Shown in pieces: positions 1 through 10,679 of a stretch of DNA of 64,000 nt. The position numbers were made by a program, and so were the translations under genes. Source of the stretch: Pyricularia pennisetigena (taxonomy: Eukaryota > Ascomycota > Sordariomycetes > Magnaporthales > Pyriculariaceae); contig NC_043740.1 in NCBI RefSeq assembly GCF_004337985.1, positions 496,001 through 560,000 on the forward strand, written 5' to 3'. Below the pieces are notes generated by a model. It saw only the letters and a list, made by a program, of their open reading frames with translations. It was not told the DNA's origin and did not search any database. Positions within the stretch are counted from its first letter, which is position 1. Each line of letters starts with the position of its first letter.

Positions 1-2
1 AG

Positions 3-2614
3 TTCTTTACCGATAATGGAGGCGAATATATAAGTAACCAATTTAAGATTGCGTTATAGAATAACGGTATTATACACCATTTTACGCCTGCATATACAAA
101 AGAGCCAAATGGGTTAATAGAACGTATAAATTTAACCCTATTTAACAAGGTCAGGGCTATGCTATTTGATAAAAAGCACCTAACTATTTATGGGGTGAGG
201 CTTTATTAGCCGCTGTATACCTATATAATCACACCCCACATACGGCTTTAAATATGCAGACGCCAGCCAATATATTTCACAATATAAGTGAAAATAATAT
301 AAATAATAATGCAATTCACGTTAATAACTATATATAACCTTGGGGATGTATTATTTACTATAACGATAACCATGATAAAGAGAAGCTTGAACCTCGAAAT
401 AAAATTGGTATTTTAGTAGGTTTTACACCTAATATAAAGATATATAAAATATGGGACCCATATAAAAGGAAATCTTTGCTGGTTAGAGATATTACCTTTA
501 TAACGGATAAATTTTATCCATATATAAACAACGAAAATACCATTATAAATAATAATAATATAAACGAGGTCGAATTCTTTTTACCAGATTTCGAGGTAAA
601 TCCAGTAAATAATACAAATATAAATGAAAATAACGTTGATAAAAATAACATTAATAACGTTAATAACGCGAATAACGTTAATAATGCTGATAAAAACAGC
701 GTTGTTACCAATAACAATAATCCCCAAGCAGCTAACATTTCGTCTATAAAAATAAATATAAAAAACAAACCCCCAATAAATTCTGCAGAATATAAAATAT
801 ATAATGACGTTCTATTTACGATACGTGATATCAATAAGTCGTTAAAATTGAATTTTAACGAAGATAATTACGTATTAATAACAAATTCGTTAATAGAACC
901 GAATACCTATAAACAAGCCATGGAAAGCCAAGATTGGGAAAACTGGCTGCAGGCTTGCAAAGACGAAAATAATAGCTTAACAGAATCCAATACCTTTACT
1001 TCAACGGATTTACCTCCAAATAAAATAGCTATAACTGGGCGCTGGGTTTTTAAGAAAAAACCCTTAAACAATATAAATAATATTCGTTTTATTACGGATA
1101 TTAATCAACGGTATCGTTATAAAGCCAGATGGGTAGTACAGGGATTCCACCAAATTATGGGTGTTAATTACTTGGATACCTTTTCTACAATTTGTAGAAC
1201 AGAAACCTGGTATATACTTATAATGCTAGCATTACATAAAGGGTGGTACGTTATTCAATATGACGTTAAGAACGCGTTTTTACACGCAGATATCGATACC
1301 GAAATATATGTAAAGTTACCTACAGGGCTATATACAGATAAAAAGTATATAAATAAAGTGGGTAAATTAAATAAAACCCTGTATGGTTTAAAACAAGCGC
1401 CTAGACTTTGGTATAAATACTTTACCAAAACGCTGATAAAGTTAGGTTTTACTGTTTTCCCATACGACGAAGGCGTATATATAAACCAAGATAATAATAG
1501 CCAATTTTTTGGCATTATTATGGTTTGCCACGTCGACGATATTTTGGCATTTAATGCTGATTTATCGTTATTGGATATTCTTTATAAAGAATTATCCAAA
1601 TATATAAAAATAGAATGTATGGGACCTGTGTCCAATTTTTTGGGTAACAGGATAACGATAAATAGAAACAATAAAACCGCTTTTATTAGCCAGGAAGATT
1701 ATACCAATAAAATATTGAATAAATTCAATATTATAAATAACGAAAAACCTTTTACCATTCCGGGGGTACCTGGTTTGAAATTGGATATAAATAAACATAA
1801 ATCTACAAAAGAGGAAATCAAAAATTTCCAACAAAAAGTAGGCTCACTACTATATTTAGCAACAAAAAGCCGCCCAGATATAACATATTGCACGTGCCTA
1901 GCCGCCAGGTTCATGGCTAATCCTGGGGCTGAACATTTCAAGATTTTTGAAAATGTTTTTAAATATCTGCTAAAAAATCCCACTTTTGGCCTACAATATA
2001 ACGTTAATAATATATCCCAACATAACGTTAATGATAACGGATCCAGTAAAAATAACGTTAACGAAAAGTTGATAAATAATATAAATAATATAAATAATAT
2101 AAACCTGCAGGATAAAAACCAAAATAACGATAATATATTATTTATTAAAGGATATACAAATTCTGATTGGGCTAACGACCTAAATTAAAGACGTTCCACT
2201 ACTGGATATATATTTAACCAGTCCAGCAGTTATAACATAAATAACGATAACAATACAATAAGTTGGACTTCTCAACTTCAAAAAACGGTAGTTTTATCCT
2301 CGACTGAAGCTAAGTATATGGCTTTACGGGACGCCGTTAAAAAAGCCATATATTTAAATAATATGCTAAATTATATAAATAATAACTTAAAGTTGGGTTT
2401 TAACATTGAAACCCCTTTAATTTTGGTGGATAATACATTTACCATAAAGCTCGCGGAAAACCCGGAATTTCATAAAAGATGTAAACATATCGATATAATA
2501 TATCATTTTAACCGCGAAGCTATAAATAATAATTTAGTTAAGTTGAAATATGTACCAACTAAGTTAAACATAGCTGATTTTTTAACGAAATCAGTACCCG
2601 GACCTTTGCATTAG
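3..2614 (+). pseudogene. Copia-A pol remnant: integrase, reverse transcriptase, RNase H
   Basis: The 5' end reads as the copia integrase core (FTDNGGEY near position 6; later a conserved W of the WGEAL type near 191). The frame changes once at about 180 and stops interrupt it. From 476 to 2187 the frame is open for 570 codons, the longest in the window. It carries the RT signatures NAFLHADIDTEIYVKLP (about 1270-1320), YGLKQAPRLWYKYF (about 1381-1422) and the catalytic HVDDI (about 1531). A TAA at 2186 separates it from RNase H, which continues in the same frame to the copia end motif ADFLTK at about 2572-2590. Asn-rich low-complexity runs lie at 530-730 and 1990-2140. The RT core is well preserved, so this copy decayed less than its neighbours; it is still a pseudogene. 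Confidence 0.9.
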
Positions 2615-2738
2615 GGTCTTTTGTCCTATGCAAATGTTAACAACGGTGCAGAATATAACGATGAATAAATAAATAAATAAAACGTATCCACTCGATAATT
2701 TGTTTATTGTTTTATATAATAAATAAATTACGGGGGTA

Positions 2739-3380
2739 TGTGAACATGGCTAGCACAGGGCTAATTATATTAGCTACCCTGCATTATTTTATAACGGCTA
2801 GCACTGGCTAATTTTATTAGTCACCCTGCATCGAATAAATAAATCAATAACAAATAAAACGTATACGCGTTCATACATACAAAGCTTTATATATCACGTT
2901 TTTGTTCATAGTTTCAACAACAAAACAAATACGTCATATTTAATCTAGCTTAGTGGTATAATTCACGTACCATAATCTATATCATATATAAGCTGTTGAA
3001 ATGCGTGGGTTCGAATCCCGTTGTGGCCGCAGATTTTCTGTGCATGCATAAGCACAATAGGCCGTTAGGCTCAATAAGTCGGCAGGTCAGTCACATGAAT
3101 AAGGCCAAATCATGTGACGTGACCCCGCATTCCGGACATCCGGATCGAAGATCTGCACCTACGGATTCGAACACGTAGTTCACAACTTAGCCTTGGATTC
3201 ATCACCTTTATAACCTTTATCGATTTAACGATTTAACGAATCGATTGTGCAACAATATATCATCTCTATTACCCGCTAGCAGACGGTTATCTGCCATTTC
3301 AACGTTCCATCAGCCTTATACGTGATCCACCTTTCCCCGCGTTCAAGATTAAGCTTATTCTATCTCGTAACCTCCTCACA
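2739..3380 (+). repeat. Copia-A 3' LTR (642 bp)
   Basis: It begins TGTGAACATGG and ends CCTCCTCACA (TG...CA). Both ends were fixed by comparison with the solo LTR at 23484-24158, which is flanked by a perfect 5-bp duplication. The LTR holds perfect Pol III A and B boxes (2946-3018) and, near its 3' end on the opposite strand, another TTCGAAT-type tRNA-arm sequence (about 3160-3180). Confidence 0.9.
2946..3018 (+). other. tRNA-like sequence (Pol III A and B boxes) inside Copia-A LTR
   Basis: TAGCTTAGTGG at 2946-2956 matches the A-box consensus exactly. GGTTCGAATCC at 3008-3018 matches the B-box consensus exactly. The start-to-start distance of 62 is longer than in an intronless tRNA and would leave room for a short intron. 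The 7 bases before the A box are not complementary to those after the T-arm, so no acceptor stem forms. I therefore do not call a tRNA gene. The same block recurs at 12986-13058 and, reversed, at 23882-23951. Confidence 0.7.
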
Positions 3381-4080
3381 TTTATTTTGGTTATTATGGC
3401 ATTATCACAGCACGTATATTAACGAAAATATTGTTGTTTTTGTGCGAAATTGTTGGTTTTAGGCGCTGATTCAGCACCTAACGCCCTGTATTTATAATGG
3501 GGATTCCTGAAAATTAACGTTTAGACTCAGGCCTTTTCAAGTACTGCGGCGATCGTTTGCATTACAAATCCAAAATTTTTCGTGTGGTTTTTATAAATCG
3601 TGCACGCCATTGTAATTGGCTGAAATTTTAATAGGGTTCACCCTAGCGAGTCAGGGCCAAAGACCCCTGTATTCGTTCGCTAATAGCCCACTAGATTCTT
3701 TTAATGCGGTTAATAGGGTTTACAATTGCCCATAAACCCATTAGCGGAATTACGTTAATGGTTCGTTACCCTGCACGATACCTTGCAGCTTACCTTGCAC
3801 CCATTTAACGAATTAAATTTATTACGTGCACCTGGACTGGTACAAATACCAGGGCACCCATTAATTGCGGATTTCAGGGATTCCAACCCTGTATTTTAAT
3901 GGATTTTAACCACTGAAAATAGCAATAAACCCTGTAATTGGCAATTACAGGCCTATACCCGTTGAAAGGCAAACGGTATAGCAAATCTCAAGTTAAATAG
4001 GGTAATTACCTTCAAGCGATTAGGTTAATTGATTATAGCTATAAATTAGCGAATTACAACTATAATTTAGGTTACCCTAC
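3381..4080. other. No gene seen; probably 5' part of Copia-B
   Basis: About 700 bases between the Copia-A LTR and the first recognisable gag codons of Copia-B. Composition resembles Copia-B (many CCTGTAATT-type words). It may be the Copia-B 5' leader or the tail of its 5' LTR, but I could not match it to the 3' LTR at 9984-10557. Confidence 0.4.
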
Positions 4081-4136
4081 AATGGAAACCAGCCTTATAT
4101 CGGGCCTTCCAGGCCCAATTCCAACAATTAGGGGGC

Positions 4137-5590
4137 CTTAACCCAGCGCAAACAAAGTTTTAATCGCTAAATTACAGGCCCAAAACCTGCAATTAAAAGC
4201 GTTAATTACGCAAATGGATCAATTTTAAAGGACAATTTAACAGGGAACTGCCCTGTTAACTTTAAAAAGCGGTAATTCCACTAATTTTAATGGTAATTCG
4301 GAAGGTAAACCCGCTACCGCACCCCCTAATTCACCCCGTAACCTAATCTTAGGTGACGGGATCGGTAAAAAACTATTGAAACGGGTATTTTCCTTCCCCG
4401 AAAATTGTAAATTAGTAAAGGTTAGCAATTACGATTTGTGTAAATAGGCGTTAAGAGTACAACTCAGGGCTATAAAAGCAACCGAGTTTATTTCCACCCT
4501 TGAAATTGGTTATCTTTTACCGGAACACGAGCAATTAATCCTATTATTGCTTATAAAAGACAGCTTAACCAAAAAACCTTTAAAATCCGTTGCATGGCAT
4601 TTAAACCCCGTAACGGCTTATAAAACCTTGGAAAATAGCTACTCCGTTGCACCCGAAATTAGTCGAGATTCACTATATCGGGAATTCCACGCTTTAAATT
4701 TTTCTGAATTTGAAAGATTTATACCTAAGTTTAACAGCCGTTTTAACTCATTAGTAGCTAAATTAACAAATACCAACGTACAAATTAACCCCGCAAACGT
4801 ACGAAATCAGTATCTGCGGGCCTTGGAGGGGATATTCCGTATTTGGACCGAACGCAGTACCCAATGGGCCCTGCAAGCAATAGGCCAAAATTCGGAAAAG
4901 TTAAATTCGCAATACGTGTTATAGGGTAAGCCAACGGCCTTGAGACCGTTAAGTATCCTTGTTGGTATTATTACTAACGCTGGGGAAGAAGGGAGGAAAA
5001 GGTGTATGTCCGGGTCGTGGTAGTGTCCTTCCCTTTATATATTGTCCCTGACCCGCTCTTGTATCTTATCACGTGATACGTGCCTTAGGCACGAATCCAT
5101 AACAATACGTTATTGCGGACCTTATATCCGAAAATTCAATTTCAGGTTTTACAACGGCTAAAGCTGCTAGTTATAAGTTTATAAATAAAAACTCGGGTAA
5201 AAAAACGCTAAAAAAGCGCTAAAAAGAAAAATAATGGGCAGGAAAACACTTCAAAATTACGAAAAAAAAGTAAAAACTCCAATTCGGATTCTGCTTTTGC
5301 AAAAAATATTAATTCCTCCAACTCCAGCGAATTAACCGCTGGAACGTCCATAATTTTTATGAGTTTCGAGTGATTTACGGGATCAATTCCAGGTAATGTT
5401 AACGAAGGCGCAACGTATAACGCCCTGGAACGGGAGGTTAATTCCGCTATTAGCGGAATTATGAAATCAGGTTCGGATTCGGATTCGGAAACCGATGACG
5501 ATAAAACGCTAAAACTACAAGTTTTACCAGCTAATTTTAAAGCTAAAACGAAACCTGAAAGCGGCATAAAAAACCCCCAAACCTTGGAAA
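4137..5590 (+). pseudogene. Copia-B gag remnant, split by a solo LTR
   Basis: Coding-like sequence runs from about 4137. It includes an open stretch at 4547-4924 whose Arg, Trp and Leu pattern (REFHALNFSEFERFIPKFN) is typical of a copia gag. The reading is interrupted exactly at 4917 by the gypsy solo LTR and resumes after 5104. The part beyond 5105 has several stops and ends near the start of the protease domain. I see no zinc knuckle. Gag would form the virus-like particle; this copy cannot. Confidence 0.65.
4917..5104 (-). repeat. Solo LTR of Gypsy-1 family with 5-bp target duplication
   Basis: TGTTATAGGG...TCCATAACA is the reverse complement of the LTRs of Gypsy-1 (15703-15890 and 23308-24175). 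It is flanked by ATACG at 4912-4916 and again at 5105-5109, a perfect target-site duplication. At 188 bp it equals the length of the Gypsy-1 5' LTR. It keeps an ATCACGTGAT palindrome and a TATATAAAG box on the minus strand (about 5029-5037) and is less mutated than the Gypsy-1 LTRs. Confidence 0.95.
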
Positions 5591-8500
5591 TTAGGTTACC
5601 TTATCCTATACGATACAGGTAACACGCACCATATTTTTGCATATAAGCTATTTTTTACCGATTATACCCCCGGTTTTACAGTTGAAATCGGTATAGGAAG
5701 TGGCCCTGTTAGGCCTGTAAATACCGGAACTGTGAAAATACAGGTCCATTACGGCCAAAAAGCTGACGAATTTAGAGATGTTACGTTAAATAACGTTCTC
5801 TTCATCCCCTCGTTTGGAATAAATATCGTTAATAATTTTATATATTGTAATATAAGGGGCGTACTATTAAAAAATACCCTGTACAATCAGGATCGTCAAG
5901 CGTGGGGACGCTTAAATACCGCTCAATATTCGTTTTGTTTAAAGGTTAAAAAGTGCGATATCCTTGTTCGAAATATATCAAAAATCTCGAATTACGCTTA
6001 TATAATAGGTGAATAAAACACCGTTTTTAGCATAACTTTACAGTGGGTTACAAAAGGCGACGCAGCCCCGTTGGAAGTAAAACTAAGTAATATAAACCCC
6101 GAAAATTACGAAAATTATAAAATTTACACCGATTCGGAACCGGAAAAAAATACGGAAATGGGAAAGCTAAATCCCGAACAAAAGACGGAAATAACCGTAA
6201 ATTCACCTATAACGCAAAAATTTAACGGTAAAAACCCTGAACATCCACGTAAAATTGGGCCCCGTAGGCCCGGCACACCGCCAGGTAACCCTTTTATACA
6301 ACCTAATATAAAAGGTATCATTTCCGAAAAAAGGGGGTTTCCCATATAAAAAATCCGTTGTTAAAACCACTTTTATTATCGGATTTAAAGCAGGCCCTTA
6401 TAAATTACCTCCCTTTAGGGCTTAAAGGAGCTCCGGACGGCTGGTTAACCCTTAAAGGAAACGGAATTACAGGTAATTATAACGAAATCCAGGCCTAAAA
6501 AGCCTTGCTATAGTACAGGCGTTTGGGGTATATAGGGTTATTATTACTAAAAAAAACCGTTAAAGTTACCAAAATTTTACTTAATTATAACAAAATTAGG
6601 GCAATCACCTATATTGCTTGCGTTAAAACGATTTCTGTTAGGCGTACAAATGAAATTTCACTCGCTACACCCCCTAATATTTTCGATTTTATAAAAGGTA
6701 ATATAATAACCTTTAAACCTAATTTTGACAACAAAAAGCCCGTATTTTTGTTATTAGTGGACCGAAAATCACGTTTTCGGTGGGCGATTCTATTGAAAAA
6801 AAACCGGACCTACGGCTTTAATGGTTATTAAAGGCTTTTTTAGCGTTTTAAAAGCTACGTACGGGCTTTACCCCCTAAATTCTCACTTCGATGGGGGGTA
6901 CGAAGTTGATACAAACGTTTAAAATCAATTTATAAACAAAAATGTTAATTTTAGCATTTCAAATCCCTATAACCACGGCCAAAACGGACTAACGGAACGG
7001 TCCGTTAAAATTATTCTGGATAAGCTTCGGTTTACCACTATAACGGCGGGTTTACCAGTATATTTATAATGTTATTTACTGTTTGCCGTAATTAATTTAA
7101 TCAACCGTACAGCGGTAATTAATAGGGATTTAACACCTTACGAGGAACTTTATTCCGATTTGCAATTTGGATTACCGCACAAACCCAATTTAGGGCAATT
7201 TCGGGTTATTAATAATGTTTATTTAGCTATTATACCGCTGGAAAAACGCCAAAAATCTAATAAATTGGCTCCTCGCACCGAAACGGTGAAACTTTTAACC
7301 CATTTATCAAATTCAACAGCGTTGGTTTACGCACACGCTAAACGGGCCGTATACAGTACCTTTACCGTAAAATGTATAAAAGGTATAACCGCTGACAATT
7401 TGGCTATTCCAGGAGAAGCGCTCCAAATTTCAAAGGGGGAAAATACAGATTTAAAGGAGGATTTTCATTCTAAACCTGAAAACGAAACTAACAGCGTTCC
7501 AGCGGATAACTATCCCCTAAAAAACCCTGAAAATACAGGGCATTTACCACCGGCTACAGGTTAATTACCACACGTTATAAGGAATTTAAACCCTGAAAAT
7601 ATAATACCTGCCAAGCTTATACAACCTATTATTCGCCCCCCAAAGCCTATAACGGTAGCGGTACCTAATCCAGTACCTAAAATAACGGAAGTTCCGGTGT
7701 TTTCAGCATTTAAAATACAAAATATGGAGTTAAATTCGCAGGTCGAAAACCCAGATTTAATGGCTATAAACTACGTGCATTATTTTTGTTTTCAAAATTA
7801 AAAAAAATAGAAAAAAGCTTACTAAAACCGGTAAACCAAATAACTACCAACAAACCTTAAATAGCCCTGAAAATGGTAAATGGTTAACTGTTTTAACGTT
7901 TAAATTCGACCAAACCGTTATTGCAAAAACTTTCCGTTTTATCCCTAAAATTGAAATACCTACAAACTGTAAACTCGCTTTTACCCGGCCGGTATGTAAA
8001 TTAAAAAAGGATAAAGATAATAAACCTAAAAAATATAAAACTAGGCTTATCATTAGGGGTTTGTTTAGGTCGAAGGCCTAAATTACATCGAAACTTTTGC
8101 TAACACTAATATACTATTTACTTGGCGTATATTATTAGCTATAACTAATGCATAAAACAGGGAAATGAAACAAATCGATTTTATCGGTGCGTTTTTAAAT
8201 AATGACCTTACCGCCGTAAATATAAATTTGCAAATTCCAAACGGTTTTAACGAATGGGTTGAAATTTGTAACCTTATTACCGCTAAGATTTTAGTGGAAA
8301 TGGGTTATAATCCGAAAGAATTGCAGGTTATATAACTGGGAAAAGCGCTATACGGTTTGAAACAGGGTCCAAAAGAATGGTAAAACAAATTTAAAACTCT
8401 ATTTTTCAAAAAAGGTTTCAAACCGTTAATCTTTGATCCCGCTGTTTTTTATAGCGTTAAATCCAAACATTTTATCGGTACGTTTGTAAACGACTGCCTG

Positions 8501-9420
8501 TTAAAAGGTCCTGAATTGTAATATATTTAGGATTTAAAAGCCCGTTTCAATAAGGTATACGCGTTGGAAAATAAGGGCCCTGCAACCTACTCTTTAGGCG
8601 TTCAAATTATAAGGGATAGGTTCAAACGCCTATTTTGGCTCCATTAAAGTTAGTATATAATAGAAATATTAATAACGTTCGGATTAGTTAATTGCAAATT
8701 TATATTTGTTCCTTTATAACCGGGTATACTAAAATATAGCGGGGGTAAACCCGTAAATGCGTTGAAAATCAAATTATTACAGCGTGTTATCGGCACCTTT
8801 ATACTTAATACTATTAACGCGTCCGGATATCGGTTTTACGGTTTAACGGTTTTTACGTTTCTTAACAAAAGCTACTACAATCCATTTAACGGCAGCTAAA
8901 AACCTATTACATTATTTAGCGGGTATTAAATCCTTATTTTTTCGTTACGGAAATAAAGTATTTCAAACCGAATTACCACCCAACTTTTTAATAGGGGGAT
9001 TTAAAAACCTTAAATTACTGGGTTTTAGTAATAGCGATTTTGCCGGGGCTAGGAAAAATTCAAAATCCATCTACGGATATTTATATACCCTATTTGGGGG
9101 CCCTATAACGTGGAAATGCAGAAAAGCTAATATTATGATTTTAAATATTCCAAAAACCAAAACCGATGCTTTAGCGGAAACCCTGCGTAAAACATAGTGG
9201 TTTGAAAACCCGTTTATAGAAATTGGATTACCTATAAAAGGCCCTATTGCAATATTTGAAAATAAAACAGGTTTTATAACTAACGCATATAGCCCTACGT
9301 ACGACTAATATACTAAATATACGTTATTAAAATTTCACTACGTACGGGAATTAATTACAAAAGGATTAATAACCTTAAAATACCGGGAATCCAAACAAAG
9401 CCCGCTAATGGCCTAACAAA
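5591..9420 (+). pseudogene. Copia-B pol remnant: protease, integrase, RT, RNase H
   Basis: The protease active site reads as DTGNTHHI near 5611, followed by the copia pattern FTDYTPGF and, in an open stretch at 5732-6016, NNVLFIPSFGINIVNNFIYC. The GAG-pre-integrase/integrase segment (6500-7130) includes LLLVDRKSRFRWAILL at about 6747-6794. RT shows YGLKQGPKEW near 8356; the catalytic YVDD-type box reads FVNDCLL near 8482, with the first Asp replaced by Asn. RNase H is recognisable at about 9010-9400 (GFSNSDFAG; GGPITWKCRK). Dozens of TAA/TAG codons and several frame changes break the frame. The Asp-to-Asn change and Gln-to-stop changes fit RIP. Confidence 0.85.
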
Positions 9421-9983
9421 ACCTTTAACGCTTCCAGTTCACAAGGTCTTTTTAGAATTTATAGGGTTTAAACCCCTAAAAGCTTAGTTTTTACCTATTG
9501 AATTTTAGGGTATTTGATTAATTCGTTAATTAATTACCCATTATATTTCCTTTATTTGCAAATATTGGATTTTTGTTAACCCAATACCGGCCGTATTACC
9601 CGAACCTTATTTTTCACAGGTTAATTAATAAGCAATTTATATCGACTTTACACCATAAATTGAGTTAAAATTGAAAATGCTCGTGTTTTGGGCGATTTAC
9701 GCATTCGAAATACCCCATATAATATATTTAATTTGGACTATTACCAACGAGTAACCAAATTAGCTACCTGGTTTAGTAGTTAATTCCGTGGGTTAATATT
9801 AGATAACTCGGGGGTTTGTCCATTTCGGGGGTTACAAGTCGGTATAAAGGGTTTAATTATCCAGGGGGTTTATATCGGGAGTTCAAGTCGGGTTGGGACA
9901 TAAGGGGGATCTTTTTTTTGGGGTTTTGTTTTTTATATACTTTTTTTTCCGACTTTATGTGAATAGTAGCAAACAAAAGGGGG
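9421..9983 (+). other. Copia-B 3' untranslated tail with polypurine tract
   Basis: No coding signal is seen after RNase H. The stretch ends in a purine run (AAACAAAAGGGGG, 9971-9983) directly before the TGTTAATT start of the LTR, the usual place of a polypurine tract priming plus-strand synthesis. Confidence 0.6.
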
Positions 9984-10557
9984 TGTTAATTATATGCGTT
10001 ATTTAACATATAATGGGTCCATTTTTATTTGTATATAAACCACAATAAATGGTGCCGAAATGGGGCTGTTGGGGCTGTCGGATTTTTTATTTTATTTTGT
10101 GTATTGCAGAAATTGCGATTCAAAGTCAGCGAATGGGGTTTCACCCTATGCCGGGTTTAACACCCACCCTGCATTTACGAGTCAACTACCCTTTATCGGG
10201 TTGAAATTTTCACCATATCAGCAAATGAGTGCAAATTTAAAAATGGTTTATATGGAAATGAGGGTGTTTTTTCAACAACGCATACAAAATAATTTTTCGG
10301 AAAATCGTATGCGGTACCGGAACCTTTTGCGGGGTGCGTACCCCCATTTCGATGTCGGAAAGTATATAAGGGAGATAAAGCAAAGTTTCCCCCCCCCCTC
10401 AATGAATCAAATCTATCAATCCCAAAATTAGTGAACCACTTTAGTGAAATTAGGTCATTTAAGCCCTGTAATCACAGGTTTTTACAGCGCAACTAGCACC
10501 ACGCCGCAGCTAGGCTAATGCCTTAACCCCTGTTAGTAACCCATATTATGAATAACA
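9984..10557 (+). repeat. Copia-B 3' LTR (about 574 bp)
   Basis: It starts TGTTAATTATATG directly after the polypurine tract and ends ...ATGAATAACA where sequence matching element C resumes. The ends TGTTA and TAACA are inverted repeats. The first 25 bases form a near-palindrome. A TATATAAG box lies at 10363-10370. The 3' end is inferred from the junction with element C rather than from a second LTR. Confidence 0.7.
10363..10370 (+). promoter_or_regulatory. TATA box of Copia-B LTR
   Basis: TATATAAG lies in the second half of the LTR, about 190 bases before its 3' end, a normal place for the U3/R promoter of an LTR retrotransposon. Confidence 0.45.
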
Positions 10558-10679
10558 ATTTTGCCCCTATTTTTGTACTTGTCATTATAATCCTACCCCT
10601 ATTTTTGTAATTATTGTTACAATTGTTTTTTTTGTTAATTTAACTTTTTTTCGGTTTGAATGCCTATATTTTAGTAAAG

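Larger units (their letters stand above)
1..3380 (+). mobile_element. Copia-A: Ty1/copia retrotransposon, 5' part outside window
   Basis: The stretch runs from the middle of a copia-type integrase, through reverse transcriptase and RNase H, to a 3' LTR at 2739-3380. Domain order integrase-RT-RNase H identifies Ty1/copia. A short G-run (2732-2736) precedes the LTR start, as expected of a polypurine tract. Two more partial LTRs (12779-13125 plus strand, 48406-48626 minus strand) and one full solo LTR (23484-24158, minus strand) lie in the window, so the family is multicopy here. Pol is broken by stops and a frameshift. Confidence 0.9.
4081..10557 (+). mobile_element. Copia-B: second Ty1/copia family, nearly full length, decayed
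   Basis: Gag, protease, integrase, RT and RNase H follow in copia order, ending in a polypurine tract and an LTR. The recognisable 5' LTR is missing, probably because Copia-A lies there. The protein signatures differ from Copia-A, so this is a separate family. A 188-bp gypsy LTR is inserted in gag. The 3' end abuts element C sequence at 10558, which suggests that Copia-B inserted into that element. Confidence 0.85.

Noticed and set aside
2939..3029. A functional tRNA gene
   Set aside because: A and B boxes are perfect but the acceptor arms do not pair and no normal anticodon arm forms; it repeats with each Copia-A LTR.
10060..10431. A 123-codon gene
   Set aside because: Lies wholly inside the Copia-B LTR, over its TATA box.
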